Source: an uncultured Thiohalocapsa sp. (GTDB lineage Bacteria; Pseudomonadota; Gammaproteobacteria; Chromatiales; Chromatiaceae). From it: a DNA stretch of 64,000 bases. Below the pieces are notes generated by a model. It was given only the letters and a program-made list of their open reading frames with translations. It did not search any database and had not been told where the DNA came from. The translations under genes were made by a program, and so were the position numbers. Numbering within the stretch: the stretch's first letter is position 1; each line of letters starts with the position of its first letter. This document shows positions 10,132 through 18,340 of the stretch, piece after piece. The stretch lies in the NCBI RefSeq assembly GCF_913063425.1, contig NZ_CAJXYK010000007.1, forward strand, positions 1-64,000, given 5' to 3'.

Positions 10132-10395
10132 ATGGGTATGACCAGTGTCCGGATGCCGGACGATCTGATGGAGCGGCTCGACGCCACGGCCGCACGTCTG
10201 CGCCGATCCAAGGGCTGGGTTATCAACGACGCTGTGCGCGAGTACCTGGAGCGCGAGGAGCTCCAACAGCATCGCGACCAGGAAACGCGGGAGGCCTTGG
10301 CCGAGCTGGAAGCGGGCAGCCTCGTCGACGGTGACGATGTCCTTGCGTGGCTCGACAGCTGGGGCTCCGACAACGAGCTTGAGCCGCCGCGTTGA
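10132..10395 (+). CDS. parD: ParD/CopG-like ribbon-helix-helix antitoxin
   Basis: 87 residues. The N-terminal strand TSVRMPDDLMERLDATAARL and the helix RRSKGWVINDAVREYLE form the RHH DNA-binding fold. The acidic C-terminus would wrap the toxin. ATG 10132 is preferred over the upstream TTG at 10108 because GGGAGG sits 9-14 bp before it and the RHH fold starts immediately. Its stop overlaps the toxin start by 4 bp. Confidence 0.8.
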   Translation: MGMTSVRMPDDLMERLDATAARLRRSKGWVINDAVREYLEREELQQHRDQETREALAELEAGSLVDGDDVLAWLDSWGSDNELEPPR

Positions 10396-10664
10396 AGCAA
10401 CTGCGGTTGACGCGAAGCGCCATGCGCCACCTGCGCCGCTTGCGCGATTTCATCGCCGAACATGACCCTGCTGCTGCGGCCAGGGTCGGCACGCGGCTCG
10501 CGAGGACCATTCGGCTGCTGCGGGAACAGCCCGCGCTGGGAATAGCCGTCGACGGTGTTGCCGGTGTGCGGGAGCTCGCCACGGGCAATTACGTCGTTCG
10601 TTACACGCTGCGCGACGAGGCCGTCGTCGTGTTGCGGATCTGGCACGGCCGCGAGTCCCGCTGA
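10392..10664 (+). CDS. parE: ParE/RelE-superfamily toxin
   Basis: 90 residues: RLTRSAMRHLRRLRDFIAEH, the middle helix AARVGTRLARTIRLL, and the final strands GVRELATGNYVVRYTLRDEA and VVVLRIWHGRESR, all typical of ParE toxins, which target DNA gyrase. It starts at a TTG overlapping the antitoxin stop (TTGA), so it should be translationally coupled. Full length for the family. Most likely a working chromosomal TA pair. Confidence 0.82.
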   Translation: MKQLRLTRSAMRHLRRLRDFIAEHDPAAAARVGTRLARTIRLLREQPALGIAVDGVAGVRELATGNYVVRYTLRDEAVVVLRIWHGRESR

Positions 10665-10733
10665 GCCTGCCCCGCGCAGCGCCTGAGCCCGCCCCAGCGC
10701 GGCGCCTGAGTCAGCCCCAGCGCAGCGCCTGAG

Positions 10734-12218
10734 TCAGCCCTTGATGCAGATCACCGGCTCCAGCCGCGCCACCCGCCGCGCGAGCCCGGCCCGCTCCGCC
10801 ACCAGCACCACCTCGCTCACGTCCTTGTAGGCGCCGGGCGCTTCTTCGGCGAGGCCGCGGGCGGAGGGGCTGCGCACGACGATGCCGCGGCCGGCGAGCT
10901 CGGCCTGCACCGCGCGGCCGTGCCAGCGCTTGGTGGCGGCACGGCGGCTGAGCGCGCGGCCGGCGCCGTGGCAGGCGGAGGCGAAGGCGTGCTCCGGGCC
11001 TGCGGTCTCGGCGCCGGTGCCGGTCTGCGCCGGTCCGCCCGCGAGGATGTAAGACGCCGTGCCCATGGTGCCGCCGATGAGCACCGGCTGGCCGACATCG
11101 CGCAGGTCCGGCGGCAGGTCCGGGTGCCCGGGGCCGAAGGCGCGGGTGGCACCCTTGCGGTGCACGTGCAGCCGGCGCCTGCGGCCGTCGATGACGTGCT
11201 CCTCCAGCTTGCAGGTGTTGTGCGACACGTCGTAGAGCAGCGCCAGGTCGGTGCCGAAGAGCTCCGTGAACACCTGCCGCGCCAGGTGGGTGATGATCTG
11301 CCGGTTGGCCAGCGCGCAGTTGATGCCGGCACGCATGGCGCCGAGGTAGTCCTGGCCGAGGCTGGACCGGATGGGCGCGCAGGCGAGCTCCCGATCCGGC
11401 AGGGTGATGCCGTGCTGTGCCGCTCCCATGGCCATGCGCTTCAGGTAATCGGTGCCGATCTGGTGCCCGAGGCCCCGGGAGCCGCAGTGGATGCTGACCA
11501 TGACCTCGCCCCGGCGCAGCCCGAAGGCATCGGCGGCGGCGGGGTCGTAGACCTCCGCGACCACCTGCACCTCGAGGTAATGGTTGCCGGAGCCGAGCGT
11601 GCCCATCTCGTGCTGCTGGCGCTGCTTGGCGTGCTCCGAGACCTGCTCCGGGTCGGCGCCGGCCATGCGGCCCTGCTCCTCGATACGCTCCAGGTCCTCC
11701 TTGCGGCCATAGCCCAGCTGCACCGCCCAGGCGGCGCCGCCTTCGAGCATGGCGTCCATGCCGCGGTGGTCGAGGCGGATGGCGCCGGTGCTGCCGACAC
11801 CCACGGGGATGCTGGAGTAAAGCGCATTGGCCAGCTCCTGCTGCACGTCCATGACGGCGGCCCGGTCGAGCCCGGTGTGCAGGGTGCGCACGCCGCAGGA
11901 AATGTCGAAGCCGACGCCACCGCCGGAGACCACGCCGCCCTCGTCGGCATCGAAGGCCGCCACCCCGCCGATGGGGAAGCCATAGCCCCAATGGGCATCC
12001 GGCATGGCATACGAAGCCCCGACGATGCCGGGCAGGGTGGCGACGTTGGCCGCCTGCTCCAGCACCTTGTCGTCCATGTCGCGGAGCAGCGCCTCGCTGG
12101 CATAGAGGACCACCGGCACCCGCATCGGGCCGTGCGGCTCGATGCGCCATTCGGTGTCGCTGACCTTGTTCAGACCCTTGCTTGAACCCTTGCTTGCAGT
12201 GTTGGCGAGGCCGGCCAT
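10734..12218 (-). CDS. rtcB: RNA-splicing ligase RtcB
   Basis: 494-residue GTP- and Mn-dependent RNA ligase joining 2',3'-cyclic phosphate or 3'-phosphate ends to 5'-OH ends in tRNA splicing/RNA repair. Conserved segments include MPDAHWGYGFPIGGVAAFD, GGVGFDISCGVR (metal-site Asp and Cys), GSGNHYLEVQ, VSIHCGSRGLGHQ and SACHGAGRALSR (guanylated His). The length is normal. Its natural partner archease is the next gene upstream on the same strand, but a 247-bp MITE-like element separates them. The stop is followed by three near-copies of a GCCCCAGCGC(A/G)GCGCCTGAG phrase (10670-10735). Confidence 0.95.
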   Translation of the reverse strand: MAGLANTASKGSSKGLNKVSDTEWRIEPHGPMRVPVVLYASEALLRDMDDKVLEQAANVATLPGIVGASYAMPDAHWGYGFPIGGVAAFDADEGGVVSGGGVGFDISCGVRTLHTGLDRAAVMDVQQELANALYSSIPVGVGSTGAIRLDHRGMDAMLEGGAAWAVQLGYGRKEDLERIEEQGRMAGADPEQVSEHAKQRQQHEMGTLGSGNHYLEVQVVAEVYDPAAADAFGLRRGEVMVSIHCGSRGLGHQIGTDYLKRMAMGAAQHGITLPDRELACAPIRSSLGQDYLGAMRAGINCALANRQIITHLARQVFTELFGTDLALLYDVSHNTCKLEEHVIDGRRRRLHVHRKGATRAFGPGHPDLPPDLRDVGQPVLIGGTMGTASYILAGGPAQTGTGAETAGPEHAFASACHGAGRALSRRAATKRWHGRAVQAELAGRGIVVRSPSARGLAEEAPGAYKDVSEVVLVAERAGLARRVARLEPVICIKG

Positions 12219-12245
12219 GGCGGAGACCTCCGGGGCAGTGTTGTG

Positions 12246-12492
12246 TTGAACCTAGAAAGAGCAGTTGACCGCTTCAAAGCACATGCAAATGCCTGAGCCT
12301 CGCGGACTTCGGAAGTACTTCTCGCGCCACCATCCGGGTGAACGCCGCTACGGCCGCCATGGCACGCCCCGCGCGGCGCCTGGCTGCGTTACAACTCCTC
12401 GGAATAGAACAACTATTCCTCGTCGTTGTGCCTTGCCAGGCACCCCGCGGGACGCACCCTGACGACCGTCCAACCGCTCCTTCTAGGTTGAA
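12246..12492. mobile_element. MITE-like element between archease and rtcB
   Basis: Terminal inverted repeats begin TTGAACCTAGAAAGAGCAGT (12246 on) and, on the other strand from 12492, TTCAACCTAGAAGGAGCGGT. They match at 19 of 22 positions. The interior has no gene but includes GGAATAG-AACAA-CTATTCC (12401-12419). The right end is 3 bp from the archease stop and the left end 28 bp from the rtcB start, so the element nearly fills the gap. No target-site duplication was resolved. It is non-coding and so would depend on a transposase elsewhere, if it is a transposon at all. Confidence 0.6.
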
Positions 12493-12495
12493 GGC

Positions 12496-12948
12496 TCAGA
12501 CGTCGACAACGCAGCGCGCCGTCCAGAGCCCGTGCTCGTTGCGGCTGACCGACAGGGCCGTGTAGGTGGCGCCCTTCACCTCCACCGCCGGCTGGTGGCG
12601 CTCGCGGTCCACCGGCTCGCCGCGGATGGTCGCGTGCAGCCGGCCGTCGTCGATCTGCACGTCGAAGCCCGAGAACAACATGCGCTCGGTGGCCATGCGG
12701 TAGATCAGCGCGTTCAGCCAGTCGGCCAGCAGCAGCTCCAGGTCCGGCGCCTCGCAGTCGACCTCGAGCGCAGCCCCCTGCGCCACCTCGGCCGGGTCGC
12801 AGACGATGGCCGTCAGCGCCAGCGCCGCCTGTGCAAAGGCCTCCTCCGGGCTGCGGCCGACGCCTTCAACGCCGATGTCGGCGCGGTGCTCGAAGTGGCG
12901 CCAGCCGGGGGCGGAGTGCGTGGGCTCGGGCAGGTCGGATGGGCTCAT
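12496..12948 (-). CDS. Archease (RtcB cofactor protein)
   Basis: 150 residues. Archease accelerates RtcB guanylylation and turnover. Diagnostic features are [20 protein letters not shown] near the N-terminus with the metal-binding Asp, [20 protein letters not shown], and the C-terminal [20 protein letters not shown] and CVVDV, ending in Asp-Val as the family usually does. ATG 12948 is chosen because MSPSDLPEP leads directly into the domain. The open frame extends further upstream without homology. It is co-directional with rtcB but separated from it by the MITE-like element. Confidence 0.9.
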   Translation of the reverse strand: MSPSDLPEPTHSAPGWRHFEHRADIGVEGVGRSPEEAFAQAALALTAIVCDPAEVAQGAALEVDCEAPDLELLLADWLNALIYRMATERMLFSGFDVQIDDGRLHATIRGEPVDRERHQPAVEVKGATYTALSVSRNEHGLWTARCVVDV

Positions 12949-13129
12949 GGGTGCTGATCCCCGTTGCGCCGCGGGCGCCGGACACCTGTGCCGCCACGGT
13001 GAGGCGCCCTCGGCAGCGGCGCCCCTTGCTGCAACTATAGACTGGGTCGGTGCCGTTGCTGTCGGGGGGCAGCTCGTGGCTGCCATCCTGCAGATCGCAG
13101 GACGACCTCGTCCTCGGTGCCCTGAGGAA

Positions 13130-13198
13130 ACCAGAAACGGATTCTCCACACGCAGCGCGGTAGACCTCGGCGTCGACGGCAACAGTGATGTTTCTCAT
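13130..13198 (-). pseudogene. N-terminal stump of a VapB-like antitoxin
   Basis: [16 protein letters not shown] is the typical first strand and helix of RHH-type VapB antitoxins. A GGGAG lies upstream of ATG 13198. After ~20 residues the frame diverges and the usual helix is missing. No toxin follows. This is a remnant, at low confidence because it is so short. Confidence 0.4.
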
Positions 13199-13271
13199 GG
13201 CTTGGCTCCCGGGTCGGATCACAGTTTCACAATTTCACAGTCCAGCAGGGCAACCATGCTCATGACGCCAA

Positions 13272-13333
13272 GCTCAGCACCCCAGGCTCAGGATCCCGGG
13301 CTCAGGATCCCGGGCTCAGGACCCCAGGCTCAG
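13272..13333. repeat. 14-bp tandem repeat around the end of the DUF6164 gene
   Basis: GCTCAG recurs at 13272, 13286, 13300, 13314 and 13328, exactly 14 bp apart, in units close to GCTCAGGATCCCGG. The array spans the stop codon of the minus-strand gene (13316-13318), so copy-number change could alter its last residues or 3' UTR. Confidence 0.85.
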
Positions 13334-13681
13334 AAACGGCCAGAGCACCAGGTACAGCACCGCGGCGGCGCCGGCGAGGTAGAACAGGGACTGGAGCGGA
13401 CGGCGGGCGATGCGCTGCAGCGTGGTCTCGGCGCGGCCGGCGCGGCGCTGTGCCTCGTACTCGGCGGCGAGCCGGGCGCTGCGCTCCTGCTGGTAGGCGT
13501 CGATGACGGCTCGGGCGGCGGCCTTGCGGCTGTCGTCCAGCAGCCACAGGCCGGCGACGCCGAAGCCCAGGAAGCCGCCGCTGGTCTCGTGGTACTCGAA
13601 GCCGTGCTCGTCCAGCAGGCTGCGCACGTCCGCGGCCTCGTCGTCCGGGACGCCGTTGAGGCGGAAGATCAGCACCGACAT
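13316..13681 (-). CDS. DUF6164-like small membrane-anchored protein
   Basis: 121 residues. The N-terminal part (MSVLIFRLNGVPDDEAADVR, LLDEHGFEYHETSGG, GVAGLWLLDD) resembles the DUF6164 family, with a ferredoxin-like DUF2007-type fold. A charged helix (AYQQERSARLAAEYEAQRRA) follows, then one C-terminal membrane segment (SLFYLAGAAAVLYLVLWPFL). Function unknown. It is 20 bp downstream of the GH57 gene and probably co-transcribed with it. The last codons fall in the 14-bp tandem repeat. Confidence 0.7.
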   Translation of the reverse strand: MSVLIFRLNGVPDDEAADVRSLLDEHGFEYHETSGGFLGFGVAGLWLLDDSRKAAARAVIDAYQQERSARLAAEYEAQRRAGRAETTLQRIARRPLQSLFYLAGAAAVLYLVLWPFLSLGS

Positions 13682-13701
13682 CGCCGCACCTCCTGTCGGA
13701 T

Positions 13702-15876
13702 TCAGGCCAGAAAGATCCGCTCCAGGGCGCCCCTGGAGAGGTTGCCGCGCTCATCCTCGGCTTCGATGTAACAGCGGACATCACCGGCGCCCGCCGGCAG
13801 CTCGGCGGTGACATAGTCCGCCGTCAGCTTGGCGCCGGTCTGGCTGGGGTAGGGGCCGTGGCGCTGCATGGGCAGGCGCCGCTCGCCGCTGGCGGTGCGC
13901 AGCACCAGGTCCACGCGCTTCAGGCCGGCGCAGTCGCAGACAAAGGCGTGCAGGGTGGCCTCCCGCGGTGCATCCAGCAGGCAGCCCTGGCCCCAGCGCT
14001 TGCCGCCCGGGTTCTCCGGCGTGACCCAGGGCGGGAAGATGGTGGGTCCGGTCTTGTCCTTGCCGGCGGCGAGCAGGGCGTCCACGCTGGGCTTGAGAAG
14101 ATCGGCGCCCAGGTTGGCGGCGTTGGTCACCTGCTGGTCCCACTCCTGCTGCCCGGTCCAGTACCAGTAGCAGCTGGTCTCTGCGGTGAGCAGCAGGCGG
14201 ATGGCCTCGGCGAGCCCGGCATGGTCAGGCTCCGCGTCCTCCAGCGTGTGCACCAGGTTCTGGAAGGCCGTCAGCACGGCCCAGGAGTTGAGGTCCGGCG
14301 AGTAGGGCTGGTCATAGCGGCTGAACCACTTCATGAACTGCGGGTCGCCGTTGTCGGCGCCGGCCCAGGAGCCGGGCTCGATGTGCGCCACCTGCGCCGG
14401 GTCCGGCGGGAAGCGCTGAAGATAGTCCTCGGCGGTGGTCAGCTCGAAGCGCTGGTCCTGCTTCAGCCACTCCACCAGCCGGCCGGTGTTGTGATGGTAA
14501 TAGCTGTCGGCGCCGCCGCCGTGGTTGTCGCCGTCGGAGTGGAGCAGGAAGAACGGCGGGTGCTCGGGGTCGAAGCCGTCGGTGTCCAGGATGCGCTGGT
14601 AGAGCTGCCCCAGCACGTCCGGGTATTGCAGCGCGCCGAAGCCGCCGCGGGCGTCCTCGTTGCCGATGTAGCGCTCGGCGGGGATGGCGATGAGCTTGTG
14701 CAGGGTGCCGTCCGGGTCCTCGTAGCCGACATACTCGGGCTTCAGCAGCGACGGCGAGATCTTGGACGCCGCCCAGATGTTGTGCAGCTGGAGCCAGTCG
14801 TCCACCGGCGGGTTGGTCTGCTCGGCGGGGTTCGGCGGCAGCATGCCCTCCTGGATGCCGCCGTAGGGATAGTCGCGGCAGGCGCGGAAGCGGTGGATGG
14901 AGTCGTAGATGACCGCGTCCACACCGGCGGCGTTCAGCGCCGGGATCATGCGCACGTGAAAGGCCGTCTCCGGCGGGAACAGCACCCGGGACGCCGGAGC
15001 GCCGAAGGCGCGCTCGATGGCGTCGCGGTGCCAGTCGATCTGCCGCACGATGTCCCGGGGTGGAATCAGCGGCATCAGCGGGTGGAAGAAGCCGAGTCCG
15101 GCGAAACTGATGCGCGGGTTGCCGAGCGCCGTGGTGGCACCTGCCATGCGCCGCAGGGGCTCGTTCCAGCCGCTGAAGCGCCCGCCGCAGAGGCCCTCGT
15201 CGGCGCAGCGGTCGAGCTGCTCGATGAGGGAGCCGCTCCAGCTGGTGGACAGGCCCGCGTGCGGCAGCCCGCCGGCCAGGTACTGCTGCACCGCGGCGGG
15301 GACGAAGTCCGTGTAGTTGCCGCCGCGGGAGCCGAAGATCTCGTCCTTCTCGCCGTCCCAGGCGTTGCGGTCGGTGGTGTTGTAGTAGGGCTGGTGCATG
15401 TGCTTGTGGATGCCGAAGTACAGCTTGACTTTCTGTCCACCGCCCGAGACCGCGGGTTGCAGGGTCGCGGCGGATTGGGCGCGCGCGCCGCTGCCTGGGC
15501 TGCCGGCGTCCCGGTCGGCACCGGTCTGTGCGCCCACCAGTCTGATCTCCCGGAAGGCCTTGATCCAGTCGCCGCCGCCGGCGTTGGCGATGTCGGCCCG
15601 CCGGCAGCCCTCCACCTGGATGTCCATATGCTCGCCGGTCACGCTGCCGGCCGGTATCTCCGCCACATAGGCCCAGTCGCCGGCGTCGGTCTGCGTGGCC
15701 TGGATGGCGGCGCCGTTCAGCAGCGTCTCCCGGCCGGCGGCGCGCAGGATCACCTGCGGGAAGGGGATCTCGCCGTCGGCGGTGAAGCGGACGGTGAAGG
15801 GTGGATGGCCGCCGTTGCGGTCGATGGGGAGCTCTGCGGGGCAGTCGATGTGGCGGAGTGCTGTGAAGATGGGCAT
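13702..15876 (-). CDS. Glycoside hydrolase family 57 protein
   Basis: 724 residues. An N-terminal beta-rich region of ~130 residues precedes a GH57 domain acting on alpha-glucans (amylase, glucanotransferase or branching type). Visible GH57 regions are FGIHKHMHQPYYN (region 1 HQP), SWSGSLIEQLD, FPPETAFHVRMIPALNAAGV (likely nucleophile Glu) and FFLLHSDGDNHGGGADSYYH (likely acid/base Asp). A C-terminal beta domain ends RCYIEAEDERGNLSRG. No signal peptide is seen, so it is cytoplasmic. With the GH13 amylase and sugar kinase it suggests glycogen or maltodextrin turnover. The exact reaction cannot be assigned. Confidence 0.87.
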   Translation of the reverse strand: MPIFTALRHIDCPAELPIDRNGGHPPFTVRFTADGEIPFPQVILRAAGRETLLNGAAIQATQTDAGDWAYVAEIPAGSVTGEHMDIQVEGCRRADIANAGGGDWIKAFREIRLVGAQTGADRDAGSPGSGARAQSAATLQPAVSGGGQKVKLYFGIHKHMHQPYYNTTDRNAWDGEKDEIFGSRGGNYTDFVPAAVQQYLAGGLPHAGLSTSWSGSLIEQLDRCADEGLCGGRFSGWNEPLRRMAGATTALGNPRISFAGLGFFHPLMPLIPPRDIVRQIDWHRDAIERAFGAPASRVLFPPETAFHVRMIPALNAAGVDAVIYDSIHRFRACRDYPYGGIQEGMLPPNPAEQTNPPVDDWLQLHNIWAASKISPSLLKPEYVGYEDPDGTLHKLIAIPAERYIGNEDARGGFGALQYPDVLGQLYQRILDTDGFDPEHPPFFLLHSDGDNHGGGADSYYHHNTGRLVEWLKQDQRFELTTAEDYLQRFPPDPAQVAHIEPGSWAGADNGDPQFMKWFSRYDQPYSPDLNSWAVLTAFQNLVHTLEDAEPDHAGLAEAIRLLLTAETSCYWYWTGQQEWDQQVTNAANLGADLLKPSVDALLAAGKDKTGPTIFPPWVTPENPGGKRWGQGCLLDAPREATLHAFVCDCAGLKRVDLVLRTASGERRLPMQRHGPYPSQTGAKLTADYVTAELPAGAGDVRCYIEAEDERGNLSRGALERIFLA

Positions 15877-16059
15877 GGGGCAGGTGCGTGGTTGGAGGAT
15901 GAGACTCGGCGGCGGACCGGTGCCGGTGCGCGGGGGAGCGCAGAAGCGCCGGTCTGGACAAGCGCCGGTGACAGCTTACGCAAACACGGATGCAGGCGCC
16001 TTGAGCCAGCGCGGGTCCGGCTGCACCACTGTGAAAGTCACGTGGCCGTCCCCGGTACG

Positions 16060-16103
16060 CCGACTTCAGTCGGCAGCCTGGGAAAGACGGACTTTAGTCC
16101 GTC
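16060..16103. repeat. Pair of short perfect palindromes (dispersed repeat family)
   Basis: CCGACT-TC-AGTCGG (16060-16073) and GACGGACT-TT-AGTCCGTC (16086-16103) are two compact hairpins 12 bp apart. The first, with its flank GGTACGCCGAC, recurs near 43350 and 63640. The region 15877-16268 has no other recognisable content apart from the promoters it must hold for the divergent GH57 and AbgT units. Confidence 0.75.
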
Positions 16104-16268
16104 GGCGGCAGGCGATCGCCTCCGGCTTCACTGTGCCCGTCCTCGCTGCACCAATCCTCGAAACACAGGCCCCGTCGGCTGCGGGTCGGCTGCGCGGCAC
16201 AGCGGTGGTGCGCTAGCATGCAGCGCTTCCGGGCGGAGCCCAGTCCGCCGCCACATCGCAGCCCCACC

Positions 16269-16478
16269 ATGACCGCGTTCGAGGACAGGGTCTTTGTGTT
16301 CACCGGCGCCACGCTGACACAGGCGCTGGAGGACTGGGTCGCCGAGCAGCTGGCCGCCTATCCGCACCAGGAGGAGCGCATCCGCATCGCGGCGCTGGCG
16401 ATGCGGGACTTCTTCGAGTCAGAGCACATTGCGCGGCACAAGATGACCCTCGGCAGGGATTCCGGGGGCGAGGCATGA
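16269..16478 (+). CDS. Hypothetical 69-residue protein coupled to AbgT
   Basis: Not recognised. A short helical protein (MTAFEDRVFVFTGATLTQAL, VAEQLAAYPHQEERIRIAAL, MRDFFESEHIARHKM), charged and without membrane segments. Its stop overlaps the AbgT start (ATGA), implying translational coupling and a role tied to the transporter. An in-frame ATG 51 bp upstream (16218) is possible but its leader is Pro/Arg-rich and unlike a protein. Confidence 0.65.
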   Translation: MTAFEDRVFVFTGATLTQALEDWVAEQLAAYPHQEERIRIAALAMRDFFESEHIARHKMTLGRDSGGEA

Positions 16479-18064
16479 CCGGCGGCTGGCTCAACACCGT
16501 CGAGCGGGTCGGCAACCGGCTGCCGGACCCATCCACGCTGTTCGCGCTGGGCACGGTCGTGGTGATGCTGCTCTCGCAGATCGCGGTCTGGCTCGGCTGG
16601 TCGGTGTCCCGCACCCTGGAGCGCGACGGTAAGCTGGTCACCGAGCCCATCACGCCCGTCAGCCTGCTGGACGCAGACGGTCTGTGGTGGCTCATCTCCA
16701 ACCTGGTGAAGAATTTCGTCGAGTTCCCGCCGTTGGGGCTGGTGCTGGTGGGGCTGCTCGGCATCGGCGTCGCCGAGCGCTCGGGGCTGCTGCCGGTGCT
16801 GCTGCGCCGGCTGCTGGCGGCGGCGCCCGGGCGGCTGCTGGTGCCCATGACCGTCTTCGTCGGCATCCTGTCGTCGCTGGCGCTGGATGCGGGCTATGTG
16901 GTGCTGCCGCCGCTCGCCGGCGCGCTGTTCCTGGCCGCCGGGCGCTCGCCGCTGGCGGGCATCGCCGCGGTCACCGCCGGCGTCACCTGCGGCTTCTCGG
17001 CAAACCTGTTCCTGACCGGCCTCGACCCGCTGCTGGCGGGGCTCTCCACCGCCGCCGCGCATCTGCTGGACCCGGACTACGAGGTGGCCATCAGCGCCAA
17101 CTGGTGGTTCATGATCGTCTCGACGCTGCTGCTGACCGCGGCCGGGGCCTTCGTCACCCGGCGCTTCGTGGAGCCGCGGCTGCCGCGGCCGACGGCGGCG
17201 GAGATGGCGGCGGAGACGCCGCCCGCGGCCGCTGGGAGCATGGCTGTGTCAGAGGCTCGGGCCGGGGTCGCGCCCGAGGTCTCTGCTGCGGCCGACGCCG
17301 TCCAGGACGAGGGCCGGGGCCTGCGCTTTGCCGGCTGGACCTTCGCCGCGCTGCTGGCGCTGCTGCTCGCCGCGGTGCTGATTCCGGGCGCCCCGCTGGC
17401 AGGCGAGGGCGCGCGCTTCCCGCGCTGGATGGAGGCCCTGGTGCCCATCCTGCTTATCGTGTTCCTGGGCACCGGGCTCGCCTACGGCATCGGCGCCGGC
17501 AGCATCCGGCGCGACCGCGATGCCGTGGACATGATGGGCGAGACCATGCGCACCATGGGGCCGTATCTGGTGCTGGCCTTCTTCGCGGCGCAGTTCATCG
17601 CCTGCTTCGGCCACTCCCGGCTTGGTGAGATGCTGGCCGTGGTGGGCGGCGGCTGGCTCGCGCAGCTGGCGCTGGACCCGGCGGCGTTGATGCTCGCGTT
17701 CATCGCGGTGGTCATGGCCGGCAACCTGCTCATCGGCTCGGCGAGCGCCAAGTACGCCTTCTTCGCGCCGGTGTTCGTGCCCATGTTCATGCAGGCCGGC
17801 ATCGCACCGGAGCTGACCCAGGCGGCCTACCGCGTCGGCGACTCCGTCACCAACGGCATCACGCCCTTCAATCCGTATCTGGTCATCATCCTCGCCTTCA
17901 TCCGCCGTTACCGGCCGGATGCCGGGCTCGGCACCCTGGTGGCGCTGATGCTGCCCTACACCCTGGTTTTTGCGCCCATCTGGGCGGCGCTGCTGGGGCT
18001 GTGGGTCGTCGCCGGCTGGCCCCTCGGACCGGGCGGGGGGCTGGTTTATCCGCCGGGCGGCTGA
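16475..18064 (+). CDS. abgT: AbgT-family transporter
   Basis: 529-residue inner-membrane carrier of the AbgT family, whose members import p-aminobenzoyl-glutamate or export sulfonamide-like drugs using ion gradients. It begins TVERVGNRLPDPSTLFALGT, the family signature. It has ~11 hydrophobic helices, a re-entrant region LSSLALDAGYVVLPPLAGAL and the C-terminal motif GDSVTNGITPFNPYLVIILA. An Ala/Pro-rich cytoplasmic loop near residues 245-285 (AAETPPAAAGSMAVSEARAG) looks expanded. Substrate direction cannot be decided from sequence. Confidence 0.92.
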   Translation: MTGGWLNTVERVGNRLPDPSTLFALGTVVVMLLSQIAVWLGWSVSRTLERDGKLVTEPITPVSLLDADGLWWLISNLVKNFVEFPPLGLVLVGLLGIGVAERSGLLPVLLRRLLAAAPGRLLVPMTVFVGILSSLALDAGYVVLPPLAGALFLAAGRSPLAGIAAVTAGVTCGFSANLFLTGLDPLLAGLSTAAAHLLDPDYEVAISANWWFMIVSTLLLTAAGAFVTRRFVEPRLPRPTAAEMAAETPPAAAGSMAVSEARAGVAPEVSAAADAVQDEGRGLRFAGWTFAALLALLLAAVLIPGAPLAGEGARFPRWMEALVPILLIVFLGTGLAYGIGAGSIRRDRDAVDMMGETMRTMGPYLVLAFFAAQFIACFGHSRLGEMLAVVGGGWLAQLALDPAALMLAFIAVVMAGNLLIGSASAKYAFFAPVFVPMFMQAGIAPELTQAAYRVGDSVTNGITPFNPYLVIILAFIRRYRPDAGLGTLVALMLPYTLVFAPIWAALLGLWVVAGWPLGPGGGLVYPPGG

Positions 18065-18180
18065 GACAGGCTCGCACCACCGTAAGGTGGATGAGCGCAG
18101 CGCCTCCACCGCCTGGCGGACGACGCCCGCGTGGGCCTTGAGCAAGATTGCCTCCAGGCGCGGGCGCGCTCCGCGTCGTC

Positions 18181-18240
18181 TGGGCTTCCAACCCTGATGG
18201 TGTCAGGCCGGGATGGCCTGACTACGCAATCAGCGGCCAA
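18181..18240. repeat. Palindromic repeat, copy A (inverted relative to copy B at 21.0 kb)
   Basis: Contains GTCAGGCC (18202-18209) / GGCCTGAC (18215-18222) flanked by CCCTGATGGT and TACGCAATCAGCGGCC. Read on the other strand it matches ~48 positions at 20981-21028 with only a few mismatches. It lies between abgT and the SHOCT gene. Confidence 0.8.
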
Positions 18241-18340
18241 GATGCTGGGAGCGATGATCAAGGCCCCACGCGGTCACCCGCAACGCCTTTGGCCGTGTTA
18301 CGTTGGGCGGCTACCTCAGGCTCCACGACCAGGATCACCC

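Noticed and set aside
13272-13333. Repeat array considered as a CRISPR
   Set aside because: Units are contiguous 14-mers with no spacers and no cas genes; it is a simple tandem repeat.
13858-16272. An 804-codon open frame on the plus strand
   Set aside because: Antisense to the GH57 gene; no recognisable features.
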